A DNA stretch of 64,000 nt, taken from Paenibacillus thalictri. Lineage in GTDB: Bacteria; Bacillota; Bacilli; Paenibacillales; NBRC-103111. The number at the start of each line of letters is the position of its first letter. Positions within the stretch are counted from its first letter, which is position 1. The notes under the pieces were generated by a model. That model was not told where the DNA came from and searched no databases. It saw nothing but the letters and a program-made list of their open reading frames with translations. The stretch is taken from the NCBI RefSeq assembly GCF_004307995.1, contig NZ_SIRE01000034.1, positions 1 through 64,000 on the forward strand, read 5' to 3'. Shown one piece after another: positions 16,806 to 25,323 of the stretch. Position numbers and translations under genes: made by a program.

Positions 16806-17080
16806 TACGACCAAAGATAACGATTGCCGGATAGAACCGTGCAGAGAGAAGGAACTTGGCTGTAATTCCTTCCGGAGCTCGCCGTCAATTTACCCCTTTG
16901 CAGCTGCGACAGGAAAACCAGCAGGAATTGCCGGTGAGTAAATGTTGCCGGGTCATTCCCGTTATCGAATGCTTAAAATGAGGATTCATGTATTGCTTTT
17001 GTTGTGGCATGGATCAAACTTAGGGTGGAACCACGAGACCAAGCGCACTCGTCCCTTTGGGGATTGAGGCGCTTTTTTGC
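16806..17080 (+). ncRNA. T-box leader, threonine type
   Basis: The T-box sequence AGGGTGGAACCACG lies at 17022-17035 and pairs with an uncharged tRNA acceptor end. Upstream, CAGAGAGAAGGAAC and the following stem match the distal part of stem I. The probable specifier is ACC (Thr) at 16892-16894 in the context TTTACCCC. A terminator follows at 17041, then thrS. The specifier position is inferred from spacing and from the downstream gene. Confidence 0.93.
17041..17078 (+). terminator. T-box terminator
   Basis: AAGCGC...GTCCC pairs with GGGAT...GGCGCTT and runs into TTTTTT. It competes with the antiterminator formed by the T-box sequence. Confidence 0.88.
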
Positions 17081-17118
17081 TTTTTTGAGATTTTACAAAA
17101 ACTAGGAGGTCGAACAAC

Positions 17119-19056
17119 ATGGCGGTAAATATTACATTTCCGGATGGCAGAATCAAGGAATACAGCGACGGTACAACCATTGAGCAAATCGCCGAATCCA
17201 TCAGTCCCGGACTGAAAAAAAATGCCGTAGCTGGCAAGGTGAACGGCAAAGTCGTCGATTTGAACACGGCTATGGAGGAAGATGCGAAAATTGAGATCGT
17301 CACATTGGACAGCCAGGACGGTCTTGAGGTGCTGCGTCACAGCACGGCGCATTTGATGGCCCAAGCGATCAAACGGATTTTCGGCATTACCGAAGTGAAG
17401 TTGGGCATCGGGCCGGTCATCGAAGATGGCTTTTATTACGACATCGATATGGAAACATCGCTCACACCCGAACATCTCGAAAAGATTGAAAGGGAAATGG
17501 AGCGGATTGTCCAAGAAAACCTGCCGATCGCACGCCGTATCGTACCTCGCGAGGAAGCGATCCGCATCTATAAAGAATTGGGGGATCCGCTCAAGCTGGA
17601 CCTGATTGACGGTTTGCCGGAAGGTGCAGAAATCAGCATCTACGAGCAAGGCGAGTTTTTCGACTTGTGCCGCGGTCCTCACCTGCCGTCCACTGGCAGA
17701 ATCAAAGCATTCAAACTGCTGAGCATAGCGGGGGCTTATTGGAGAGGCGATGCCAAAAACAAAATGCTGCAGCGTATTTACGGCACGGCATTTGCGAAGA
17801 AAGCCGATCTGGATGAGCACTTGAAGTTGTTGGAAGAAGCGAAAAAACGCGATCACCGCAAGCTCGGCAGAGAGCTGAAAATGTTCACGTTCTCCCGTGA
17901 AGTTGGACAAGGCTTGCCGTTGTGGCTTCCGCATGGGGCAAAGCTGCGCCGTACGATGGAGCGTTATATTGTCGACCTGGAGGAAAGACTCGGCTACCAG
18001 CATGTGTACACTCCGGTGCTCGCCAATGTGGAGCTGTACAAAACATCCGGACACTGGGAGCATTATTCCGAAGATATGTTCCCCAAAATGGTCATGGATA
18101 ATGAAGAATTGGTGCTTCGTCCGATGAACTGTCCGCATCATATGATGGTTTACAAAAGCGACATGCGCAGCTACCGCGAGCTGCCGATCCGGATTGCCGA
18201 ACTTGGCATGATGCACCGTTACGAAATGTCCGGCGCCTTGACCGGTCTTCACCGCGTACGTGCGATGACGCTGAACGACGCGCACATCTTCTGCCGTCCC
18301 GATCAGATCAAGGAAGAGTTTGCCCGTGTCGTTAACCTGATCAGACAAGTATACGAGGATTTCGGCATCAAGGATTACCGTTTCCGTTTATCGTACCGCG
18401 ATCCGCAGGATAAGGAAAAATATTTCCAAGACGACGCGATGTGGGAAATGTCCCAACGCATGCTGCGCGAAGTTGTCGAAGAACTGGGGCTGCCGTTCTA
18501 TGAGGCGGAAGGCGAAGCCGCATTCTACGGGCCGAAGCTGGACGTGCAGATTAAAACCGCGCTGAAAAAAGAAGAAACGTTGTCCACCGCACAGCTTGAC
18601 TTCCTGCTGCCGGAACGATTCCAATTGGAGTACGTAGGCGACGACGGTCAAAAACACCGTCCGGTTGTCATTCACCGCGGAATCATCTCGACGATGGAAC
18701 GGATGACGGCTTTCCTGCTGGAGAATTTCGCCGGCGCTTTGCCGACTTGGCTTTCACCGGTCCAGGCCCGCGTCATCCCGGTTTCGACGGCGTACGAAGA
18801 GTACTCCAACCAAGTAACCGAAGCATTGCAGCTGGCAGGCATTTATACGGAAGCCGATAACCGCAACGAAAAGCTCGGTTATAAAATCCGTGAAGCGCAG
18901 CTGGAGAAAATTCCGTTTATGCTTGTTGTCGGCGAAAATGAAATGAAGGCGGGTACGGTTTCCGTGCGCCGCCGCGGCGAAGGCGATCTTGGTTCGAAGT
19001 CGATTGCCGATGCGGCCGCCCTGATCGGGGAAGAAATTCGCACGAAAAAGCAATAA
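17119..19056 (+). CDS. thrS: Threonyl-tRNA synthetase
   Basis: A 645-residue class II synthetase, full length. It has the N-terminal TGS domain (1-65), the editing domain with HSTAHLMAQAIKR and the second half-motif with DLCRGPHLPSTG, the catalytic core with zinc-ligand block MNCPHHMMVY, motif 3 HRGIISTMERM, and the anticodon-binding domain from about residue 545. The start follows TAGGAGG. A threonine-type T-box controls it, so it is made when tRNA-Thr is uncharged. Confidence 0.98.
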   Translation: MAVNITFPDGRIKEYSDGTTIEQIAESISPGLKKNAVAGKVNGKVVDLNTAMEEDAKIEIVTLDSQDGLEVLRHSTAHLMAQAIKRIFGITEVKLGIGPVIEDGFYYDIDMETSLTPEHLEKIEREMERIVQENLPIARRIVPREEAIRIYKELGDPLKLDLIDGLPEGAEISIYEQGEFFDLCRGPHLPSTGRIKAFKLLSIAGAYWRGDAKNKMLQRIYGTAFAKKADLDEHLKLLEEAKKRDHRKLGRELKMFTFSREVGQGLPLWLPHGAKLRRTMERYIVDLEERLGYQHVYTPVLANVELYKTSGHWEHYSEDMFPKMVMDNEELVLRPMNCPHHMMVYKSDMRSYRELPIRIAELGMMHRYEMSGALTGLHRVRAMTLNDAHIFCRPDQIKEEFARVVNLIRQVYEDFGIKDYRFRLSYRDPQDKEKYFQDDAMWEMSQRMLREVVEELGLPFYEAEGEAAFYGPKLDVQIKTALKKEETLSTAQLDFLLPERFQLEYVGDDGQKHRPVVIHRGIISTMERMTAFLLENFAGALPTWLSPVQARVIPVSTAYEEYSNQVTEALQLAGIYTEADNRNEKLGYKIREAQLEKIPFMLVVGENEMKAGTVSVRRRGEGDLGSKSIADAAALIGEEIRTKKQ

Positions 19057-19085
19057 ACTCCAAATAAAGTAAAAAGTTAATAAGC

Positions 19086-19124
19086 AGCAAAAAGGCGGTG
19101 GATCAGCATCCATCGTCTTTTTGC
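19086..19124 (+). terminator. Terminator after thrS
   Basis: AAAAAGGCGGTGGAT pairs with ATCCATCGTCTTTTT (G-T pairs allowed). Confidence 0.85.
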
Positions 19125-19263
19125 CGTGCTGGGGCGAATAGGCAGAAATGGCAATGATGCATGTTTTTATGGCTTGCTGGAAACCTTATGAAGTAAGACA
19201 CCGTGTGCATATCAGCTTCTGGTCAGATGCGGTCTCTTACATCAAGGGAGGTATTGCAAAAAC

Positions 19264-19932
19264 ATGCTGCCCAAAAAGGCAACCCAAGTTAAATGGATCT
19301 GTCTGATGGTTATGGTGACAATCATGTTTGTTTATATGGATCAAGAAAGGCAGCCTGTTACGGAGCCGGCGGCTTCTCCAGCTTTATCGATGCCAACGGT
19401 TTCGGCGGCGGTTTCAACAGGAAACGCTGCCGAACCGGCTGAAGCGATCGCTGCAGCCGCTCAAAGCGCAGATATGCCCTCAAAAGAAAAGACGGTTTCC
19501 AAGGCAAGTACCTATGTGCATGAGCCGAGTCTTAAACATGATTTATCGCAATACGTATCCATCGAAGTTGTCGCTACCGGCTATTATGCCGGAAAGGAGT
19601 CGACCGGAAAAACCCCGGGCCATCCGGAATACGGGGTAACTTACTCAGGAATTAAGGTGCGCCGCGACAATAAAGCAATCTCTACGATTGCTGCCGATCC
19701 CAATGTATTTCCGCTGGGTACGGTGCTTTATATACCCGGTTACGGCTATGGCATCGTCGCCGATACAGGGAGTATGGTGAAAGGCAACCGGATCGACCTG
19801 TATTTTGAAACCAAAGACCAGATTTATAAAGAATGGGGCAAGAAAACGGTCAACGTGTTTGTCGTTAAGAAAGGTGAAGGGAAAGTCAACGAGGCGATGT
19901 TAAATGTGCTGGAGCGGGAAATATTATCGTAA
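19264..19932 (+). CDS. 3D-domain protein (YuiC/Sps-like), putative peptidoglycan lytic enzyme
   Basis: A 222-residue protein with one N-terminal membrane segment (WICLMVMVTIMFVYM), an Ala/Ser/Pro linker to about residue 95, and a C-terminal 3D domain. The three aspartates appear in STIAADPNVFPLG, GIVADTGSMV and NRIDLYF. YuiC-type 3D proteins cut peptidoglycan, and the same fold is in resuscitation-promoting factors. The segment could be a signal anchor, holding the enzyme outside the membrane. It is monocistronic, followed by a small spore protein gene. Confidence 0.82.
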   Translation: MLPKKATQVKWICLMVMVTIMFVYMDQERQPVTEPAASPALSMPTVSAAVSTGNAAEPAEAIAAAAQSADMPSKEKTVSKASTYVHEPSLKHDLSQYVSIEVVATGYYAGKESTGKTPGHPEYGVTYSGIKVRRDNKAISTIAADPNVFPLGTVLYIPGYGYGIVADTGSMVKGNRIDLYFETKDQIYKEWGKKTVNVFVVKKGEGKVNEAMLNVLEREILS

Positions 19933-19963
19933 GCGCCGACTTAAAAAATCCACAAATAGCCAA

Positions 19964-19992
19964 CATATTTATCGATAGGACTTCCCATACTA
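19964..19992 (+). promoter_or_regulatory. Forespore (sigma-G/F-like) promoter
   Basis: CATATT (19964-19969) and CATACTA (19986-19992) are 16 bases apart. CATACTA is the typical sigma-G -10. It lies 24 bases before a spore protein start codon. Confidence 0.65.
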
Positions 19993-20015
19993 TATGCAAC
20001 GGGAGGTGATTACTT

Positions 20016-20138
20016 ATGGCAAAAAACAATAAGCAAAACAAACAAAAACAACAAAACGATGTTGAGTTCGCTCAAGAGGTTGGTTCCAACAACCAACAAT
20101 CTTCCAGAAACAAAGCTAACCAAGGATCGAATAAATAA
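20016..20138 (+). CDS. Gamma-type small acid-soluble spore protein
   Basis: A 40-residue, Gln/Asn/Lys-rich protein, MAKNNKQNKQKQQNDVEFAQ then EVGSNNQQ...NQGSNK. The VEFAQEV segment resembles the EFA(S/Q)ET protease site of SspE-type gamma SASPs, which are amino acid stores of the spore core and do not bind DNA. GGGAGGTG precedes the ATG, and a sigma-G-like promoter lies just upstream. It is about half the length of Bacillus SspE because it has a single repeat. Confidence 0.8.
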   Translation: MAKNNKQNKQKQQNDVEFAQEVGSNNQQSSRNKANQGSNK

Positions 20139-20166
20139 ATAGCATACAGATTATGCCGCTCAAGGT

Positions 20167-20214
20167 AAAAAGGGAAGCATCCGCTTGTAGTTTGAAGCAT
20201 GCTTCTCTTTTTTT
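20167..20214 (+). terminator. Terminator after SASP gene
   Basis: AAAAAGGGAAGCAT pairs with ATGCTTCTCTTTTTTT. Confidence 0.82.
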
Positions 20215-20271
20215 GTTAATACATATTAAGGTATAATCGAATCAATTACAACGGATAACATTAGAGGTTCG

Positions 20272-21153
20272 ATGGGGGCTAAAAAAATGAACGATGAGCA
20301 GCTTATTCATCCCGATATCAGGCTGGGCGAAGTCCGATTAAAAGTAAGCGATCTGGATAGATCGCTGCAGTTTTATCAAGACGTAATTGGCTTGAGCGTC
20401 TTGAAGCGGGAAGGTCAAGCCGCCGGATTAACGGCGGACGGGAAACACGTTCTGATCGAGCTGGAAGAGGTAACCGACGCTTTTATTGTGCCGCGGCGGT
20501 CGTTTGCGGGGCTTTATCATTTTGCCATCCTTCTGCCCGAACGTAAGGATCTTGGGCTCTCGCTGCGTCATTTGATCGAAACCGGCATCCACATCGGCGC
20601 GTCAGATCATTTGGTCAGCGAAGCGCTGTACATTACCGATCCGGATCACAACGGGATCGAGATTTATTGCGATAGGCCACGGGCAAGCTGGCCCTTTAAC
20701 GCTGACGGCAGTGTGAAGATGGCCACGGATCCGCTCGATGGGGACGGTCTGCAAAGTGAAGCCGAAGGTTTGGAATGGAACGGCTTGCCCGCAGGAACAA
20801 CCATCGGCCATGTTCATTTTCATGTCAGCGACATCCAGCAAGCCAAGCGGTTTTATTGTACTGTTCTCGGTTTCCAAGTGATGGCTGATCTGGTCGGATC
20901 CATGGGGGCGCTTTTCATATCGGCAGGCGGTTATCATCACCATATCGGGCTTAATATGTGGGCTGGAAGGGGGGCGCCGGTTCCTCCCGCAAATGCAACG
21001 GGCTTGGCGTATTTCGCGGTCCTATTTCCCGATGCCGGGGCCTTGAATGAGACAGTGCAGCGCCTGCAGCGTGCAGGTGTGACTGTCGACCGGGAAGGGG
21101 ACGTTTACACGGCGAAAGACCCTTCGGGAATCACGTTAAAATTAAAGCATTAG
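20272..21153 (+). CDS. Two-domain VOC protein (CatE-like ring-cleaving dioxygenase / glyoxalase fold)
   Basis: A 293-residue protein with two vicinal-oxygen-chelate modules: residues about 12-130 (EVRLKVSDLDRSLQFYQDVIG ... ITDPDHNGIEIYCDRP) and 175-290 (GHVHFHVSDIQQAKRFY ... AKDPSGITLKLKH). Metal ligands are likely His in HVHFHV, His in GGYHHHIGLNMW and Glu in GIEIYC. It is close to Bacillus CatE in layout; the true substrate is not certain. The start may be 20272 or ATG 20287; AGAGG lies five bases before the first. Confidence 0.8.
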   Translation: MGAKKMNDEQLIHPDIRLGEVRLKVSDLDRSLQFYQDVIGLSVLKREGQAAGLTADGKHVLIELEEVTDAFIVPRRSFAGLYHFAILLPERKDLGLSLRHLIETGIHIGASDHLVSEALYITDPDHNGIEIYCDRPRASWPFNADGSVKMATDPLDGDGLQSEAEGLEWNGLPAGTTIGHVHFHVSDIQQAKRFYCTVLGFQVMADLVGSMGALFISAGGYHHHIGLNMWAGRGAPVPPANATGLAYFAVLFPDAGALNETVQRLQRAGVTVDREGDVYTAKDPSGITLKLKH

Positions 21154-21164
21154 CCATCTATAAC

Positions 21165-21197
21165 AGATCCCGGTTTATGTTGAACCGGGATTTATTT
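21165..21197 (+). terminator. Terminator after VOC gene
   Basis: GATCCCGGTT pairs with AACCGGGATT and a T-rich tail follows. Confidence 0.75.
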
Positions 21198-21366
21198 GTA
21201 AGCATGGGAACAAAGCTTCGTTCAGTACCCTGTTAAGCCTCGCTGATAGGGCATTCATGGGCAGCTTATTTCACATGAAATCATTTTTTTATTCCCAAAT
21301 AAGACGAATTGTTGTAAAATGAACTCATTGTAATTTTAGTTTACATGAAGAGATAGGTGATATTTC

Positions 21367-21744
21367 ATGCTGAACGCGATGATAACAGGGAGTTCGATGA
21401 AGGTGTTCCAGAGGAAAGCGGCGGAAGTATATCCTTTTCTTGAAATTTATATTGCCCGGAGAGAGCAGAAAATCGCAGAGATCGAGCAGATTATCGAACG
21501 TTACGAGAAGAAAAGAATGATGGAGGAACGGGCGTACCGCACGATGTCGCCGCTTCGCCGCATGTTTACGGGCAAGAAGCCGGACCATCATCTCGCAGTC
21601 GAATACATCCATTATGTGAAGAAGCCAATGGAACAAATGCGCCAGCTGCGCATGGAAATTGAATACGCGAGGACGTTGTTAAGTCAGTCCGATCCGTCAG
21701 ATATGATTACATTGACCCCCGAAATGGAAAAGGAATTCGAATAA
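21367..21744 (+). CDS. Conserved hypothetical, helical
   Basis: A 125-residue, highly charged protein predicted to be mostly alpha-helical (RREQKIAEIEQIIERYEKKRMMEER and a second helix KKPMEQMRQLRMEIEYARTL). A coiled-coil hairpin separated by a basic loop (MSPLRRMFTGKKPDHH) seems likely. No signal peptide or membrane segment is present. GATAGGTG lies ahead of the ATG. I do not recognise the family, and the neighbours give no functional hint. Confidence 0.6.
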   Translation: MLNAMITGSSMKVFQRKAAEVYPFLEIYIARREQKIAEIEQIIERYEKKRMMEERAYRTMSPLRRMFTGKKPDHHLAVEYIHYVKKPMEQMRQLRMEIEYARTLLSQSDPSDMITLTPEMEKEFE

Positions 21745-21779
21745 AAACCTCCGGCTGCTGCCGGAGGTTTGTTTTTTTT
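21744..21779. terminator. Bidirectional terminator
   Basis: AAAACCTCCGGC, loop, GCCGGAGGTTTGTTTTTTT. It serves the helical-protein gene on the plus strand and can end amtB transcripts on the minus strand. Confidence 0.82.
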
Positions 21780-21860
21780 AGAGTAATTTGTCGCAAGAAA
21801 GCTTCCGCCAAAACGCGAATGGCCTGGCAAACGGGCTTCGTCCGGGACCTGAGATTGCTC

Positions 21861-23165
21861 TTATTGCTCTTTCTTTGCATCGATGGAAGTGGGGTTAAGC
21901 TGCTTCAAATCGATAAAGTCATGTTCTTCGCTGTAAGCGGGAACCCCGTGAATGCCGACATCCAGACCGACAAGTTCTTCATCGCGGCTGACTCGAACCG
22001 GAACAAACCGTTTAATCAGCTTAAACGCGCTCCAAGTCAAAACAAATCCCCAGATGCTGACGACGATAAGCCCAAGCGCCTGGACGCCAAGCAGCTGCCA
22101 GCCGCCTCCGTAGAACAAACCGGCAGGGCCGCTTGTCAGCTCCGGCTTGGCAAACAAACCTACGGCGATCGTACCGATGCTGCCGCTCACCCCATGTACG
22201 GCGAAAGCGCCGACCGGATCGTCGATGGTTCTCGATTCAACCCATTCGGTGGCAAGAACCATGGCGATGCCGCATACAATTCCGATAAAGATGGCTGCGC
22301 CGTCGCCGACAAACGCACATCCTGCGGTAATGCCCACAAGTCCGGCCAAAGCTCCGTTAATGACCATAGGCGGGTCGGATTTACGGTAACGCAGCATCGT
22401 AAACAAGATGCAGGTTGCGCTGCCGGCCGCCGCCGACAGCATCGTTGTTACCGCTATATGCCCGATGGACCCGTTAGTGGCGCTGAGGGTGCTGCCGGAA
22501 TTGAAACCAAACCAGCCGAACCAAAGAATAAAAGCACCAACAGACGCGAGAGGCAAGTTCGAGGGAGGCACGATGTTAGCTTTCCCGTCTTTGCCGAACT
22601 TTCCGATCCGCGGGCCTACGACGATGGCCGCTGCCAAGGCGGAGAAGCCGCCTAACGCATGGATGACGGCCGAACCTGCGAAGTCGATCATCCCCAGTTT
22701 GCCAAGCCAGCCTCCTGCGCTCCATACCCAATGCCCGGCAATCGGATAGATCAATCCGGTCATCACAATCGTATAAATGATATATGCGTGAAAATTCATG
22801 CGTTCCGCTACTGCCCCGGAAACAATCGAAATAACGGCGATGACAAACGCGCATTGGAACAGCCAGTACGTATCGTTGGAAATCGTCAGGCTAATATGAC
22901 TGAGGTCTCCGCCCAACATAAAGCCGCTGGTGCCGATCAAACCTGCGGCATCTTTGCCGTACATGAAAGCGAAGCCGAGAAAATAAAACACAAGCGCCCC
23001 AAAGGAGATATCGACAAATACTTTCATAATGATGCTGACCGCATTTTTTTGCCGGACAAAACCTGCCTCGAGAAGGGCGAAGCCGCCTTCCATCAATAAA
23101 ATCATAGCAGCGGTCAATACGACCCAAATCGTGTCCATGCCGCTCTTCAGTGCGGCGAGATCCAT
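21861..23165 (-). CDS. amtB: Ammonium transporter
   Basis: A 434-residue Amt/MEP/Rh channel with eleven hydrophobic segments. It shows the twin-histidine helices (DFAGSAVIHALGG and FAVHGVSGSIGT), the aromatic phenylalanine gate region, and WFGWFGFNSGST. No signal peptide is visible at its N-terminus, unlike E. coli AmtB. The C-terminal tail (about 40 residues) is longer and acidic. No PII (glnK) gene is adjacent, though one usually pairs with amtB. Its promoter carries an inverted repeat over the -35. Confidence 0.95.
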   Translation of the reverse strand: MDLAALKSGMDTIWVVLTAAMILLMEGGFALLEAGFVRQKNAVSIIMKVFVDISFGALVFYFLGFAFMYGKDAAGLIGTSGFMLGGDLSHISLTISNDTYWLFQCAFVIAVISIVSGAVAERMNFHAYIIYTIVMTGLIYPIAGHWVWSAGGWLGKLGMIDFAGSAVIHALGGFSALAAAIVVGPRIGKFGKDGKANIVPPSNLPLASVGAFILWFGWFGFNSGSTLSATNGSIGHIAVTTMLSAAAGSATCILFTMLRYRKSDPPMVINGALAGLVGITAGCAFVGDGAAIFIGIVCGIAMVLATEWVESRTIDDPVGAFAVHGVSGSIGTIAVGLFAKPELTSGPAGLFYGGGWQLLGVQALGLIVVSIWGFVLTWSAFKLIKRFVPVRVSRDEELVGLDVGIHGVPAYSEEHDFIDLKQLNPTSIDAKKEQ

Positions 23166-23209
23166 AGTATTCTCCCCTTTTGCTTACATGTATAGCGCTT
23201 TCGTCACTC

Positions 23210-23239
23210 ATTATAAGGTTCCTATGATAATTATGTCAA
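23210..23239 (-). promoter_or_regulatory. Sigma-A promoter of amtB
   Basis: On the minus strand TTGACA (complement of 23234-23239) and TATAAT (complement of 23210-23215) are 18 bases apart. Confidence 0.8.
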
Positions 23240-23266
23240 CGGAATGAGTTAGATAAATTGACATAA
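23231..23266. promoter_or_regulatory. Inverted repeat over the amtB -35
   Basis: TTATGTCAA (23231-23239) and TTGACATAA (23258-23266) are perfect 9 bp inverted repeats with an 18 base gap. One arm contains the -35. The half-sites resemble TGTNA/TNACA of GlnR/TnrA, but the spacing is not the usual 7 bases between them. Confidence 0.45.
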
Positions 23267-23408
23267 GGAATTGGATTGTAAAATTGTTGTGTCGCTCCGT
23301 CTTGAGACGGATGCCGCTGTCCACCTTACGCCGCTTTGCATAACTTCGAGAAAAGCTTACAATGATTCATAACAAGATGATGTTTTTCGAAGGAGACGAA
23401 CTTATGTT

Positions 23409-24287
23409 ATGAATCCTCCATTTTTGAGAAAACTGCTGTTCGGTTTTGGTCTGATTGGGGTTGGCGTATTATTTCTATTAAGTCAAAACGGCATCATCCA
23501 GCTGAGCATCGGATCGGTGATTTCTATTTTTTGGCCGGTTTTGCTGATATGCTTTGGCTTAAGCGGTTTGTTCCGCCGGCATAAGCACCGGGGCTGGCCG
23601 GGGGCTTACTTATGGAGCGTCATCGTGACGGGCGTCGGCACCGTGCTGCTGTTAAACAATTTGAATATTACGGACATATCCTTCCACGATGTATTCCAAT
23701 ACATGCTTCCGCTGCTGTTGATCGTCTTTGGTATCGGCTTATTGTTCAGTCCGCCGCGTGAAGAGCGGAAGAAAGAACGCCATGAATGGAGAGAGCGCCG
23801 CAAGGAGGAAAAACGCAGATGGAAAGAAGCCATGAAGAACGGGTATGCTTCTTCGGCCGAATATTACAAGGAAGCGCACGATTACATCCATACGGAGTGG
23901 AAGCGTAATAAGGAAGAAAGAAACAGCTTTATCGGAGATATTTTTTTGGGCCAGGACTATTGGGAGTTAACTCCGACGAATATTGCGCATTTTATCGGCG
24001 ATACCGTGATAGATTTGACAAAGGCGTCCATTCCTTTTGGCGAAACGCTGATTACAGTCTCGGCATTCGTTGGAGATGTCAAGCTGCTTGTTCCGAATGA
24101 TTACGATGTCGAGGTTCGCGTGGAGGCTTCCGCTTTTATCGGCGATATGAATGTGCTGGACCGCCGCGAGAGCGGGATGATGCGGCATATCGCCACGCAA
24201 AGTCCGCATTATGCGGATGCAGGTAAAAAAGTGCGCCTTGTCGTAAATATGTTTATCGGCGATGTCGTTGTGAAAAGGGTGGGGTAA
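23409..24287 (+). CDS. liaF: LiaF-like membrane regulator of envelope stress
   Basis: A 292-residue protein. Four hydrophobic segments fill the first 115 residues, a long charged helix (EERKKERHEWRERRKEEKRRWK) follows, and the C-terminal beta-rich domain shows repeated FIGD(T/V/M) units (AHFIGDTVIDL, SAFVGDVKLL, SAFIGDMNVL, NMFIGDVVV), the DUF2154 signature. LiaF inhibits LiaS until cell-wall antibiotics disturb the membrane. It is three bases from liaS and heads a liaF-liaS-liaR operon. The AAGGAG site is about 13 bases from the start, a little long. Confidence 0.9.
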   Translation: MNPPFLRKLLFGFGLIGVGVLFLLSQNGIIQLSIGSVISIFWPVLLICFGLSGLFRRHKHRGWPGAYLWSVIVTGVGTVLLLNNLNITDISFHDVFQYMLPLLLIVFGIGLLFSPPREERKKERHEWRERRKEEKRRWKEAMKNGYASSAEYYKEAHDYIHTEWKRNKEERNSFIGDIFLGQDYWELTPTNIAHFIGDTVIDLTKASIPFGETLITVSAFVGDVKLLVPNDYDVEVRVEASAFIGDMNVLDRRESGMMRHIATQSPHYADAGKKVRLVVNMFIGDVVVKRVG

Positions 24288-24289
24288 CG

Positions 24290-25309
24290 ATGCTTTCACA
24301 GCGGATGACAAATATTAAATGGAAGCTGCTGTTTTATTTTGGATTATCGACGCTGCTTGTATTAGTCGGCTTTATCGCGGCCATTCATTATTTAATCGAT
24401 TGGCTGCAAACCCCGGAATTGCTGCTTTCCGTACTGGCCGCGCTGCTGCTGTTAGGCCTCGCGGTCGGTTTTTTTGCGGCGCGGAAGGTGCAGCGCGGTA
24501 TAGACAAGCTTCATCTGTCGATGATTGAGCTGGCTCAAGGGAATTGGTCCAATCGGCTGGCCGCAGATCCGGCCGATTCGTTTCATCAGCTGTACCGCGA
24601 TTTTAATGAGATGGCCTACGCTGTGGAGAATCGGCTTCAACTGCTGCAGAAATCTGCGGAAGAACGGGTGCTGGAAACTCATTCTTCGGAAAAGGCTGTG
24701 ACCGAGGAGCGAAAGCGGCTGGCCCGTGATTTGCATGATACGGTCAGCCAGCAGTTGTTTGCCATCCACATGTCGGCCGCTTCCCTGCCTAAGTTAATTG
24801 AGCTGAAATCGGACGCCGCGGCGCCGATTATTGAGCAATTGACGCAGATGTCGCATCATGCGCAAAAGCAAATTCGCGGTTTGATCGCCCAGCTCAGACC
24901 CATCGAGTTGGAAGGTGTCTCGCTGCAGGAAGGCCTCGACCGGTGGTTCCCCGATTACTGCCGGCAGAATGTGCTGCAGGGGAGGCTGGAGCTGAGACTT
25001 CCCGAACCGCTGTCGGAAGCGATGGAACACCAGCTGTTTCTGATTGTGCAGGAAGGTATGGCGAATGTAGTCAAACACGCTTCGGCCGGGTCGGTTGTCT
25101 TATCGATTATGGATGCCGGCCACCAGGTCATGCTGCAGATCGAAGACGACGGCCAAGGTTTTAGTAAAATAGAGGTGAACACCCATTCATATGGACTGAC
25201 CACAATGCGGGAACGCGCGCAGAAGTTGGGCGGGCAGCTGGAAATTGCAAGCAAACCGGGTACGGGAACGACACTCAAAGTTAAAATTCCAAAGTTTAAG
25301 GAAACGTAA
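24290..25309 (+). CDS. liaS: Sensor histidine kinase LiaS
   Basis: A 339-residue HisKA_3-type kinase with two N-terminal membrane helices and a very short outside loop, as in intramembrane-sensing kinases. A HAMP-like segment (residues 65-115) is followed by the H box ERKRLARDLHDTVSQQLFAI and a HATPase domain with N box EGMANVVKHA, G1 DDGQGF and YGLTTMRERAQ. It phosphorylates LiaR. It starts three bases after liaF and overlaps the liaR ribosome site. Confidence 0.92.
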   Translation: MLSQRMTNIKWKLLFYFGLSTLLVLVGFIAAIHYLIDWLQTPELLLSVLAALLLLGLAVGFFAARKVQRGIDKLHLSMIELAQGNWSNRLAADPADSFHQLYRDFNEMAYAVENRLQLLQKSAEERVLETHSSEKAVTEERKRLARDLHDTVSQQLFAIHMSAASLPKLIELKSDAAAPIIEQLTQMSHHAQKQIRGLIAQLRPIELEGVSLQEGLDRWFPDYCRQNVLQGRLELRLPEPLSEAMEHQLFLIVQEGMANVVKHASAGSVVLSIMDAGHQVMLQIEDDGQGFSKIEVNTHSYGLTTMRERAQKLGGQLEIASKPGTGTTLKVKIPKFKET

Positions 25310-25323
25310 AGGTGGCCGGATCA

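Noticed and set aside
17020..18348. A 442-codon minus-strand reading frame across thrS
   Set aside because: thrS and its T-box explain this DNA; the frame is a long shadow.
21819..22655. A 278-codon plus-strand reading frame over amtB
   Set aside because: It is antisense to the eleven-helix ammonium transporter and is low-complexity and hydrophilic.
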